Source: Heterobilharzia americana
Taxonomy: Eukaryota; Platyhelminthes; Trematoda; Strigeidida; Schistosomatidae
Assembly (NCBI GenBank): GCA_944470555.2
Contig: OX104131.1
Location: forward strand, 13,756,515-13,820,514
Direction: 5' to 3'
DNA: 64,000 nt
A program made the translations under genes and the position numbers. Below are positions 36,449-47,515 of this stretch, in pieces. Within the stretch, counting starts at the first letter, position 1; each line of letters opens with the position of its first letter. The notes beneath the pieces were generated by a model. That model did not search any database and was not told the origin of the DNA. It saw only the letters and a list, made by a program, of their open reading frames with translations.

Positions 36449-38199
36449 ACCTAATACACTCTCATTTACAGTCTTGCTAGCTTGAAGATTCTTTGGACGT
36501 CATAACTACTACAGGAACAGCAGCCACAACGCCAATCATACTTCGTAAATTCAGGTACACGTGAATTACATCATCATCACCCTTTCAAAATGACCGCAAA
36601 AGCGCACGCGTGCATCAGCAACAGGCAGGCGAAAAAGCGCCCTTCAAGTGTGTTGGCGTCACATAAACTGTGTGGTCTGTGTCAATTACCGTCATGGATG
36701 AGCCATGGTGTTCGCTGCTCGTTGGTATATACTGGACTTGGGGCAAAAATATTGGAAGCATTTTGCTAACTTACACTCACTTTACATTGCAGACTCTGCT
36801 GAACACCTGCATTATTACACTGCTGACTTTATGAACTTTGAGTTGATTAATGTCACCTATGACGCTACCATCGAAGGCCACATCATTAATGTCCTTGTGG
36901 TAGGAAGATTTGAACCTTCCCTTTAGCATTTGAAACAGATTCACAACTGAATTGGGTGCGGTCGGTCAGCCAACATTTCCTGAAAAAGAATGCTTTGATT
37001 ATTGTGCGCAGTTACTCAAGTTAAAATAGTGGATATTTTTGAAACAAAAACAAAGGTTGGATGAAGACAAATTAGCTTTCAGATTTGATCACTGTGGTAA
37101 TATGAATTCATCAATATGATTGATAACAGGCAGTAAATTAGATATCGTCATTTACGGCACACAAAAGATGTCCACTACCTGAACAACTTTCGAAATGCTC
37201 TTGGACGAACAGGAGTGTGTTCACTGGGCATCAGGTGGCTATGGGCGTGTTCACATAGGGGCCAGGAGCAGTTGCGATGACCACACAAAAGTTTCGGACA
37301 AACTTCTTGCACACGTACAGCTAGCTATATATGCAGCTTGGGAATGCACATTTTCCAGTAGCGGAAATGTTTCACACAAAGTCGTTAATTATTTCGAACA
37401 GTCGAGTCTGTCAAAATATATGGGCTCTGATTGAATGTATACAAGATGTTCTTTGCCACGCCCGTCTCTATCATTTGTGACCGGCCTTTATTGTCTACTC
37501 GTAGATAGATCCAAGTCCCCCGACGCCTACCGTGTTCCTATCTCTATGACGGCGAACCACCGACACATCAATAGGAGGAAATGACGGGCAGCGAGTTTGT
37601 TTCTTGAACAAAGAACTTAACTGAACAAATTTAAAAAGGGTTGAGTCTAAAACGACATTTCAGAATACCGTTATACCATTATAAGGCTGGAGTTGATAAT
37701 AAGCATATTGTGCATGCCACCAAATAGATTCAAGTAAGATTAAAGGCTCAAAGCTTTCGTAAGACGTTGCGACGACGGGCGTATGAGTTGGACGGGGGCA
37801 ACTGATGGTTAACCACAGAGTTTTAGCTGGATACGCTGGTAGTACCCAGATAAGGGGATGGCAGAATTAACCAGACGGTAGGTCCAGAGCAGGTATCTTC
37901 CAAAAGGCCACGAAAATTCAGAAACTCATCTTCCCACCTGACTGTGAACCTATAAATGTATTTCATTGGTGTTGTAGAAACTTTATTGACGGGTGCCATG
38001 GTCAGACTTTTTCCAATCAAGTGACCAAGTACACAGATGAAAATCCAAATACATTGAGTCTTGTGTTATGATCACTTCCACTACTTTGAGGATACTAAGG
38101 TCTTGCGTGGCCACCTCTGGGTGTTTCCACTATAGGGCACTTATCTACAGACAGACAGCGTATATCATGCCTTATTGACAAGTTACTGAGTAGGAAATT
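36449..38199. other. Unassigned stretch with two open frames
   Basis: Frames at 36705-36926 (73 codons) and 37195-37434 (79 codons, containing GARSSCDDHTKVSDKLLAHV) have balanced composition and look as if they were once coding. I do not recognise either. They could be transposon-derived. Confidence 0.35.
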
Positions 38200-38634
38200 C
38201 TTGGAAATGGATATTCACTTGGATCAAATGATTAGGTGGAAACTTACTGATTCCTGAGATCATCAAGGTGGGTTCTCTTTGTCCCTGAAACCATAAGGAC
38301 AAGAATTTGTGGCAAAATAGACGTTTATATGGCGTAACGTGGCATTATGAAGACTAGTTAAACGTGTCGACTGCTTGTAACAGAAAGTTGGAATTCGGCG
38401 TGATGTCGGTGCCACCCGTGGTGAAATATGACTGAGAACTATGTGAACTTTAGCACTCTGGGCATGCTGAAAAGTGACATTTTCTTGTTCGCTCCATAAC
38501 TAGCAGAATCGTTTGTTTTTAATAGAGCTTGATGGCCTACCTTCTGTGCCATTCAGGACCCTCAAAATCTTCTACATTTTTCTCCATATATTGACGTGAT
38601 GATGCCTGCAAACTGACTTATCTCATGCCAAAAT
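38200..38634 (+). repeat. 435-bp direct repeat, copy B
   Basis: Second copy of 27965-28399, 10,235 bp downstream and in the same orientation. The flanks TAGGAAATT (left) and CCTGATGTTAG (right) do not match those of copy A. Confidence 0.95.
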
Positions 38635-39500
38635 CCTGATGTTAGAGTAAAGTATTTTTAATTCAGCTGCAACACGGATGTAGGCTACGTTTGGATAAGC
38701 GGACGCTATTCAGGATTTATTTGTGGCCTATGGTTAAGGATTGGTTTCTTATATGTTTGTTACGTCTGTCAGCTGCTGAGGCAAAGGTATAATTTCTGTG
38801 GTCATGGGTGAATGTCCTAACTGCGACTTGATGAACAGAAGGTATTTGTGACTTTTGGTGCTCGAAAGGCATGCGCTTTGTTTTGGAAACAGTACCGGCA
38901 ACGGTGTGAGTGGCACTCAGAGGTAGGTGAAAATATTTTACGAAAACCGGATGCTGTGCATAAGAGTACGCTGAAATTTGACACATGGAGTGCGTGAAAG
39001 TTTTCCAGAAAAGAGGTATAAACTACTGTAGCCAACACACAGTGTCACAAATGTGACCTTCTTTGAGGCTTACCTCCCCCTGCTCAACCGCCTCACACCG
39101 TTCTTGGCCTCTGAAGATATCCAAGGTTAAAAAGGAAGAACACTCACATAGGATACGAAACCTGCGACTATATTTTCATGGTACCATATCATCAGGGAGT
39201 TGAAGCCGATCTGCAGCCATGTGAATGCATCATCATTGTATTTACAGAATGTTGCCATTCATTTGGACACATTCTTCTGGCAGATTTAAAGAAGGCCCTC
39301 CTCACAACTTCGGCGTAAGCTGGCGTTAACTTGCCACAATGAAAACCCCGGGGGTGAATTAACGGCTGACGTTGCAACTAAGGTCAGTAAGATCCACATA
39401 AGAGTCCCTGAAATATGAAGTACTTGCTCTGTTTACCTAATGTTTTTCATAACACAGGAATTTCCAGCAGAACATTGCGGAATCCTAGATTGAAATACAG
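38635..39500. other. Unassigned stretch before LINE fragment
   Basis: Frames on the - strand at 38717-39377 show no motif. It may be the 5' part of the LINE copy that follows. Confidence 0.3.
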
Positions 39501-40000
39501 AAGACTGGCTCCATCTCAAGTCGAGGTGTGGGATAATAACTTTTAGCAAAAGGAGTTCCAGTTCTTACTCTCTTGGTGAAATAAATATCTGGGCTCAAAC
39601 AAGGAATAAGGTCTAGGGGTTACTTCAAGTGACACACTTGGAGACACGGTCAACCGCCGCGTTGGATCCGCAAGGCTTTTGAGGTTTTGGGGTTTCTCTT
39701 GCGAAGCTTAGGGGCTCTAACTCTTTTTCTTTTAATCACACTATATGGACTGTATGTCACCTTCGTCTGGAGAAAAGTCCGCCCATGATATCTCTATACT
39801 ACGAGAAGGACGTAGCCATCCTAGAACGAGCTCAGAGAGGAGATATTGAGGACGTGAGTGGATTGCGATGCAAACCTCACCTGGATCACCTACTTGCTGT
39901 TGAGCTGCATCCAGTGAAATACCGGGAGATCAGAGGGAATACGATTGTGATGTACCACATTGTCCACAATCCCCTTCTTCCCAACAGAGATTCAGGCTAC
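39501..40000 (+). pseudogene. CR1-like LINE, 3' end of reverse transcriptase ORF
   Basis: Successive frames give GIITFSKRSSSSYSLGEINI and LGVTSSDTLGDTVNRRVGSA (39530-39670), the region after the YADD motif in CR1-like enzymes. Then, from 39800, come KDVAILERAQRGD, GLRCKPHLDHLLAVELHPVK and YREIRGNTIVMYHIVHNPLL, ending PNRDSGYG. This is the standard C-terminus of the family (RR.RGDLI..Y.I). It is a 5'-truncated copy, from a family distinct from the one at 29300 or an old relative. Confidence 0.8.
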
Positions 40001-40068
40001 GGATGAATTCAAACCAGCGACCACCGGGTCTTGTACCTGATGTTCTATCAACTGAGCTACGGAGCATA
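39990..40068 (-). repeat. tRNA-derived pseudogene or SINE head
   Basis: On the - strand GCTCCGTAGCTCAGTTGATAG resembles a tRNA acceptor/D-arm with an A box, and GGTTTGAATTC a T-arm with a B box, spaced as in tRNA. The anticodon loop would be TACAAGA, with A in place of the invariant T at position 33, and the acceptor ends do not pair. It is therefore not a working tRNA gene. Confidence 0.55.
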
Positions 40069-40084
40069 TAGGCATGTTTATTGT

Positions 40085-41021
40085 AAGTGTACCAAATCTA
40101 TAGTTCCTGCATGACTTTAGATGAAAAAGCGTCTCCAGTGTTAATATTCGTGAACTTGATTAGACTTCAGTCATCCTGCCTGACGTACCTCAACGATCAA
40201 ATTCGTTCTTATGCAGGTGATTAAAGCCCCCATTTCCTGCTGCTTATCAGCTACAATGTCAGTCTTAATAAGGATGGGAAATGGAGCATCTGAAAATCAC
40301 TTTAAATGCAACAGACCAAGGTTCTTCTATAAATTGTATCGTGGAGGTCTCACTCTTCCTTCATAGTTGTCGGCGAAGTCCTACTAAAGCGGTTTGTAGT
40401 CCACCGTACAATAACCAACCCCAGCTGTTTACAGAGCACTGCGTCATAAATAAGCACTTGACCTCGATCTCACAGTTATATGCAAGAATATCTTCAACAA
40501 CATTATTTACAACAACATTTCTTGCCTGGTCCCACGTGGAAAGTAAATTGTAGTCACTTTTCGCTGCAATCCGAATACCCAACCCAATCTTTTCAATTTA
40601 TAGGCATCAGTTGTCGTAAGTAGCCACACCTAATTTTCACCTGAGAAGTGAAAGTAAAGTCAACGCTATGCATAAATAAGCAGCATAAGGCAAGATTCTA
40701 TGATAGGCGGACCTTGAAAGGCCTCAAAACTAGCTGAAATGTGCATTCAGAGTACAGAAAATGCCCAGTTGTACATAGAAAGTAAGAAAATGTGAGAAGC
40801 GCGATGATGCCAGAAAATGTCTTCTACCCACACTCATCATTCTGTGCTGGTTACAGTCACATAATACAATAAGCAGGCATCTAATTTTTATTTCTGTTGG
40901 ATGAGAAATGCCATCAGTTATCAGTTTTGTCAGGAGGATAATTTCGATGACATGGTTGTTAGAGTACGCTATCTCCTAGGTCATTTTTTGGGCGGAAAGT
41001 CGTTATTCAAGAAACAGAAGC
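40085..41021. other. Upstream region of the kinase gene
   Basis: Frames at 40281-40582 on both strands are overlapping and without motif. The promoter of the kinase gene should lie here, but I see no TATA box that I would defend. A pyrimidine tract followed by CTAG at about 40970-40979 could be a (trans-)splice acceptor for the 5' untranslated region; this is a guess. Confidence 0.3.
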
Positions 41022-42271
41022 ATGGAGCGTACGTTTATAATGGTTAAGCCAGATGGCGTACAGCGTGGTCTTGTAGGGGAGATTATTCAGCGGTTCGAAA
41101 AGCGTGGCTACAAATTGGTGGCACTAAAAATGACACATGCTTCCGAACAGTTGCTGCAGACCCATTATGAAGCGCTCAAATCTCTTCCATTTTTCCCGAA
41201 ACTGGTGGCTTATATGTCCTCTGGTCCAGTCGTACCGATGGTATTCGAAGGTCACAAGGTATATACTTGAATGAAGTATTTTATATGACATAATGGTTAT
41301 AAAACACGGTGACCTGAAGCGAATCAAAATCTTCATGTGTTAGAGACTCCATAGGAGGTTAATTAAACAGTACAACCCTAAGAAGTAAGAGTATGGTTAA
41401 ACAATGCGGTTGGCTTGTGTAAGCCGCAACTAATTATACCCATTATCTGAGGAAAGAGATTACGAGTGGCAATTTTATGGCAAGCATATACTAGGATGAT
41501 CCGTTTGATTAGCGATTCTAAGTCAATAATAGGTCGTCATTTTAAGTCGCTGTGGTTTAGCTGTTTTGTTTGTTTTCGTAACCATGATACTGTGTATCAC
41601 ACACTATGAATACAAACTTCTTGGATTAAAGAGTAGTGTAGTTTTGCACAGGTTTCAGCGGGAATCGGGTATTGTCCACTACAATCTTATTAATTTCTCA
41701 ACTAAGCTTAATAGTGATAGTCATATGACAAGGTGCCACGTTCAACTTGGATGAATTAATATGCTGTTTTTAATGCCACGTGAACCTTAGTTATGTGTTG
41801 AATATACATACATAACCCCCCTCGCTGTAATGCTGCTAACACTTTATATTGCGTTTGCATGCTCCATCTTCCCTGCATTCATGGTATACAGTAGTTGCAG
41901 CCGAGAATATGTTGAAATTAACTAGTAATTTTACCTTGGTATTATTGCTAATTCTTCCGGAATTATTACCGGTGTTGTGTTTAGTATCCTATTCCTTAAG
42001 AACTCTACTAATTGCATCAGTTTCTTACTAACCTGTCTGTTACTTCACTTTTATTTAGGCCGTAGAGAATGGACGTACTATGTTGGGCGCCACCAAGCCT
42101 GAAGCCAGTTGTCCTGGATCTATCAGAGGTGACTTCTGTCAAGATGTTGGAAGGAATGTTGTTCATGGGTCAGACTCGATTGAGAGTGCTCACCGAGAAA
42201 TCAGCTTATGGTTCACTCCTCAAGAATTGTGCCAATACAAGCAAACTATGGACACTTGGATTCATGAATAA
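41022..42271 (+). CDS. Nucleoside diphosphate kinase, two exons
   Basis: Exon 1 is 41022-41258 (79 codons) and exon 2 is 42059-42271 (70 codons and TAA); the joined protein has 149 residues, the normal length of the family. The enzyme transfers the terminal phosphate of ATP to other nucleoside diphosphates through a phosphohistidine, forming cytosolic hexamers in animals. The start [20 protein letters not shown] is the family N-terminus, with Lys9. Exon 2 gives [30 protein letters not shown] with the catalytic His115, and AHREISLWF. It ends [14 protein letters not shown]. Both splice sites are canonical (AAG|GTATAT and TTATTTAG|GCC) and the intron is phase 0. All residues known to be needed are present, so the gene appears functional. 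No signal or extra domain is present, so this is a group I (NM23-H1/H2-like) enzyme. Confidence 0.96.
41259..42058 (+). other. Intron of the kinase gene
   Basis: An 800-bp phase-0 intron, GTATATAC to TTTATTTAG. It is AT-rich and contains no recognised element. Confidence 0.9.
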
Positions 42272-42304
42272 ACTCGCAAAGCATTCATTATTTATTCAAA
42301 TAAA
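42267..42304 (+). terminator. Polyadenylation signals of the kinase gene
   Basis: One AATAAA overlaps the stop codon (42267-42272) and another lies 28 bases after it (42299-42304). The second is the better placed; cleavage would be expected shortly after it, giving a very short 3' untranslated region. Confidence 0.6.
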
Positions 42305-43069
42305 GAACTGTAGACGAAGTCGAGGGTTTTCATAATTTTTCTCATTGTTAAAGATGGGCTGGTGGGTAAACCGTTGGTCTTTTTACGTTCACTTATTGTA
42401 TTGCTATTATTTAGTATTTTGTTCTATGTTGATTATGCAGCTTTCGGTCTCACGTTGAATTCATGATCGATGCCTCTGGTCTCTATGCTCTGTTTATCGG
42501 GAAGATTTGTTCGTCACAATGCATGGCAAACACTAATCCACCGCATTGTTATTTGATGAGTGTAGAGTAGAACGTGCACTCTATTTTTAAAAGTATAGAT
42601 ATGCATATTTAGTCCAGTTCGCGGTTAACATTCCTGACACTTGCATGTTGAAACCTACCTATGGTAAGCCCCCCAAGTTCATTCCTGGGTTTTTCCCTTT
42701 TCAGAAATTTTAAGCTTATTTCTAAATTATTCATTTGGGCTTGAGGTGCTCACAAGCTACATCTTATCTTGTGTGCGTAGTTAGAAAAAACCGATCTGAG
42801 CAGTCATTAAAGATGTATTAAGGTTCGGTGGTATTCACTAACGCTTAGTAATACGAGTGGGATGCGTATTTGTTGCTTATCAACATGGGTGGCCAGACCG
42901 GTGTGCCATGGATGAAAAGATATTGTGGCTTACTTAACCTACTTTTCCTTTGGTTCCTCTGCACGTCGATAACACAGATTTAGGTCAGGCAGTTTTCTGT
43001 GAAGTAAGTGGGATTTCTTAAGCATTGGTTTTGATGTCATGACTTCTTAACATGTGTAAGGGTTCGCTG
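42305..43069. other. Intergenic stretch, nothing recognised
   Basis: No repeat or coding signal was recognised between the kinase gene and the RTE-like fragment. Confidence 0.4.
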
Positions 43070-44000
43070 TGATCACTTCGTCAGCTAGCGGCTTGGGATA
43101 AATTTAAGTCTGAATTCCACATATACGGTATGCCTCAAGGTTGAATCTTCTTTACAAAGTCTTCCGCTAGACATTTATTTGAACTGGCAGTGTATTGACA
43201 CATGTTTGAGATTCTGGATTTTGTGTTATGAATTCAAAACGATCGATTAGAATCTCTGATAACAGGAATTTTTCTGAAAACATCGGACTCAACTTTGAAA
43301 TCAGGTAGGAGACAAGGCCGCTTTCATCTCTATAGCGTCAATGGAGGTCCATCTGGGACGTAGTGACCACTTAATGACAGCGTCTTCGGTGTATTCCTCT
43401 TCACTTACGACCCAACCGAAGTTAATTCCTTATTCGGCATACAGTACGCAGATGATAACAGTGTTAGATGGAGAAGCCAACAAATTAGTCTTCTGGACAG
43501 CTTGAGTGGCGATCTGATAATGTTAAAGATGCGTTCCTAACCACCGAATTCCAAATTGTTGCTCCAGGACTGGTCTGCGTTGACTCTGTGTCTAATAGTA
43601 AGCATGGAGGGGTTGGGAAGTCACGTCAGCTCTTACGGGTTAGTGACCGGTGAAATCGTGTGTTGATACAAAAGGGACGAGAAGCCTTCACCAAATTACG
43701 CCAGTTATGGTAACAGTGATTTTCGAATGACTACTGCTTGCCGAGTATGCTCCCCTGTTTTACTATACGGTTGTAAAACATGGCCATTAAAGTTGAAGGA
43801 CACCAGAAGACTTGGGGCGTCGAACGACATTGCATTCGTAGCATAGGCCATGTGAGTTGGTGACACTACCTTAGTGACGCAAAAGTCAAGCGTGGAGTTT
43901 TGGGTAGAGGAAGTTGTGAACGTTTGGCGACCCAAACGACTTGGGCATGTGTTACGGATGTTTAGCCACCCTCTGTGCCATCGCAAAGTCTTAGATAAAG
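43070..44000 (+). pseudogene. RTE-like reverse transcriptase fragment (family 2)
   Basis: Broken frames contain FEIRSGRRQGRF (about 43295, the GVRQGCPLSP motif) and QYADDNSV (about 43440, the YADD active site). LLQDWSALTL follows at about 43555. The later RVCSPVLLYGCKTWPLKLKD and RPKRLGHVLRMFSHPLCHR, at about 43740-43985, match the C-terminal blocks of RTE enzymes. Numerous stops make it an old pseudogene. Confidence 0.75.
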
Positions 44001-44464
44001 TAAGTTCAGAGTGTTAAAAGGTTATAGATGGCCAGACTCTCCATGAAATCTCTGACTCTTTGATTTGGTGTTTTATTTCGAATATAAACTCACAATATAG
44101 GCAGTAAGTGATGCAAAACAATAAAACAACATTATGAAGACAGAAAGGAAGAGGATGAAAACGGAAGGAACTGGATGATTAAAGAAGCAGTCTCAGAGAT
44201 ACATCTGGAGAATCATCTACTAATTTCGGTTACTTTTCAGTAATACAAAAATCGACCAGAGCATGATCGTCATTGGTTACCATTCTGAGCCAGGTTTGCT
44301 ACCATCCCAGGCCACTGAGTTACATGATCTGTTGACTACGATCTGGAGAGTCATTAAGTGCCTACGGATGCCAGCTCAACGCAACTGATCTTCATCTCAC
44401 GGCGCTGACTAGTTCTAGGGCAAGCGAACAGTGAGTTGTGTGGGAGCCATTAGGACGATATTAG

Positions 44465-44610
44465 CCGTGGCTCATTAGACTAGGCATTTGACTTTCAACC
44501 TATGGATCACAGGTTGAAACCTCTGTAACTACCGAGATTGAAACAGCCAGGTAGTATCATTTACACGATACGTGGCTTATCGCCTACTGTTCGAACGTAC
44601 ATTTATCTAC
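44465..44610 (+). repeat. tRNA-headed SINE, family B
   Basis: GTGGCTCATTAGACTAGGC (A-box-like) and ACAGGTTGAAACC (B-box-like) are spaced as in a tRNA gene. The body CAGCCAGGTAGTATCATTTAC and a GTGGCTTATCGCCTACTG end are shared with the copies at 54650 and 56500. No hammerhead core is present. Confidence 0.55.
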
Positions 44611-44649
44611 TGAGTGCATCTCGTCTTATGTTCAGGTCACCGAAGCCGC

Positions 44650-45130
44650 TGTTTCAAAGCGATCACACTTAATCAGTGACGATCTCCGTCACACCCAAAC
44701 AAATGCTCACTGACCTCAGAAATACTTATACGTTGCTCCCACCAAATGCAAGCAGTTCTGTGGAGACAACAGTGATCGAAAACGCAAAGTTGTCGGAAAT
44801 CCTTGTTTCAGAGAGATGAGGTCCCACAGGACTGAACTACCTGCACTGTTGCGTTGTACACTTGACGTTTGGCAGCGCAGTTGACGTCCCTGATGATGCC
44901 AAGGTGACCCAGATTGGCATACGGTGATATGACTTCTAACATGTTGAAAACCTTACCAGTCACACTCACAACCGCTTGTAAAACCAACCCGGTTATATAA
45001 ACTCGACAGCTTGAAGTGGTTCACCAACAATGGTGGGCTCAATCGCGAACTACTTCCAGTCTCATAGAAGCACTTCACGCTTTGGTGGATCGAAGGACAT
45101 GTCATAACATGGGTACTAATCACTAACTGG
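44650..45130 (-). pseudogene. RTE-like reverse transcriptase fragment (family 2), minus strand
   Basis: On the - strand the order is MSFDPPKREVLL and IVGEPLQAVEFI (about 45100-44995), corresponding to the segment after the YADD motif. LGIIRDVNCAAKRQVYNATV follows at about 44910-44860, matching the VKGRVYNATVRAVLLYG block. Frames are broken throughout. Confidence 0.65.
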
Positions 45131-45349
45131 TTGGGTGCTATGTTATTACTCTGCATGATGTTACACAATAAAAAGACATTTTCCACATGTTTGAGTTTGA
45201 AAAGTTTTTCACCTGGTAACAGTTTCGCCACCACCATGCATGTAGACTTTCAGGTTAGGTTCCGCTTGGCAACTAAAATTTGTGGTTGGAAACTAGTGTG
45301 TGTGGCTCGTAATCAACCTTTGGTGCAGTTACACCCACTGCCGAATTCG

Positions 45350-45480
45350 ATCATTGTTTCATTCTTTCTTTTTCATTTCCTCCCACAACTCTTACCACTT
45401 TTAATTCCTATTTAGTCTTTCCCTACATTTTATCTTGGTGCCTACTATCTCGGTTTTCTGATATGAGGTGCATCAAATTA
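45350..45480 (+). repeat. 3' tract of RTE-like element, family 2
   Basis: A pyrimidine-rich run ends in TTTTCTGATATGAGGTGCATC. The same end type is found at 18690, 54205 and 61175. Confidence 0.5.
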
Positions 45481-47404
45481 AGCTACTGCTCAGTGCTACT
45501 AGGTCCAACGTTTTCCTTCCTAACTAATGAGTTACAGTACAGCGGAGTATTTGTATTCTGTCTTGTCTGAGCATTTACCCCAAATGGATAGGGTATTCTA
45601 CAAGGTCTTTAGTGATAAAGATAATAGGTTAATCGACCTGTGTCAGTCGTTGCAGCAGTTATATCTGTGGAGACCTAGTTTCTCCTTCAACTCGCCTACT
45701 AAGCAGTTGACTGAAATAGTCTAAGGAACCTTGATGATCAGTCTTAGATAGTAGAGAAACAAATCAATGTAGAATGACGCACGGGAGTGTTCCATTTCAA
45801 GTTTCTAAACTTCATGGCAGTACGCAAAAAGTGCATAGGAAAAGGGTAACTGTAAGGTTGAAAAAGTGTATGGGATTGGAGTGAATAGATAGGTGAAGAT
45901 TGATGAAAATACTCAGGATTTTGAAGATGAAAAATAAGGTATACAACTTCACCATCGTAACTAATTCTCAGCTATATGAAGAAGGGTCTGAAACCACCGG
46001 TTCCTTTTACCTAACGGACTCGAACCAGAGAGTCTACACCAACAGTTAAAATCTTCATGGAGTGATACCACATCGTTATCCGACCTCCTTAAACTTTATT
46101 TCATTCTATCCTACTTCTGTTGACATTGTATATGGAGGCAGGTGATGGCTTGGTGCGTGCAACAAATGTTCAAGCCGCTTCATTTTGTGAAGATTCACAG
46201 CCTCACTTTCTCATATCCGCTTTCGATCTCTGTTTATTATAGTAGTTTCGTAAAACAGACTACTCTTCATCGAGCTGGAATAGGTTGCGTAAAGGAAAAA
46301 GATAGTTGAAGTAAATGAACGTATGAAAATATCTGATACGGATCAGAACGAAAGGTTATTCTAGGGGAGTAAGCCACTCATAAATGATATTCAGATAAAA
46401 CCAAACACTGAATTGGAGAGTTTTTCTACGACTGATTTGTTCCGAGGAGATTTTTATCACTAGTGATCACTTGCCAGGATTGTCCTACACAACTTTATAT
46501 ACGGGGTCAAACTGTTGTTCGTCATATCTTAAAGTGAACACCTTACCAACCAGCTACTTGGTTACAGTTCAGTGGTTTATATTTCCAGACTTCTGTCAAT
46601 TGGTGATCGAGTGTGATTACTACTCATCGTCATTGATGGGCATCTGTGAAACTAAATAATTCAAGAATAAACCATTAGAGATAGGCTTTCTGAAGTCCGA
46701 ATGGGGTCAATCAAATATAGGATAAGAATATGTTAAAAGACGACAATGAATGAAAATCTCATTCTATTGTGAACAGAAAGTTGAAAAACGCAAAATGTTA
46801 GGTGCCAACTAACTGGTTTCATAATCACGTGATCGATTCCGTCTTTCATTATAAGTATTTCCCCGCTGAGCCATCATTTCACGATTCTCTCTTCCACTCA
46901 AGTGGTCACTACTAGAATCACACTGCTCTGCAACAGCGTAGCCACCTACAGGCTAGACGAATACCTATCAGCAGCTGGTCCTTACAGGTGCACACTACAG
47001 TTTAATTTCAGGCTATACCAAAAGAATCCTTCTCGGTCATCAATGATTCTGCAACTCTGATATCAATCCGTGATAAACACCGTGTTGTGGAATCTAACCA
47101 CAACCTGCGTTTCACCCATTCAGAATGTAGTTTTCTCTCCATTATTAAGCACTGTCACGACTTAGAGAATACTTTAAATCCTTTGTGCTGTTGACTTTTA
47201 TTCTTGTTTGAATGAGTATGTACAGTAATCTGCTCATGGCTATAAACAGTTATCCTATATTGTATGTAAAATAATATGCTATTTCCTCTTCACGTTGAGT
47301 AGTAGACGTATCTGTAAGTGAATACTTAACAAAGATCAGCTGAGTTATATTGGTACTGTATAATTGTGTTTCTTCTCTAACTGAAAATTATGTATGCAGT
47401 TATA
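45481..47404. other. Unassigned stretch
   Basis: A 65-codon frame at 45527-45724 is not recognised. On the - strand near 46025-46080, CTGGTTCGAGTCC is a good B box but the rest is weakly tRNA-like, so it may be one more SINE relic. Nothing else was seen. Confidence 0.35.
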
Positions 47405-47515
47405 TTACTTCTTGTGACTTAAACGTTCGACTTTCAAGCAGCGGGTCTTAAATTCAAATCCTGTTCAACCCCTTTTAGCTTCGGCAACTATTTAGTATCA
47501 GTCATCATACAATAA
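47405..47515 (+). repeat. tRNA-headed SINE, family B, degraded
   Basis: GTGACTTAAACGTTCGACTTTCAAGCAG and AAATTCAAATCC have the spacing of the family-B head, and CGGCAACTATTTAGTATCAG resembles its GCCAGGTAGTATCAT body. Confidence 0.4.

Noticed and set aside
39990..40068. Working tRNA gene
   Set aside because: Acceptor ends do not pair and the base before the anticodon is A rather than T.
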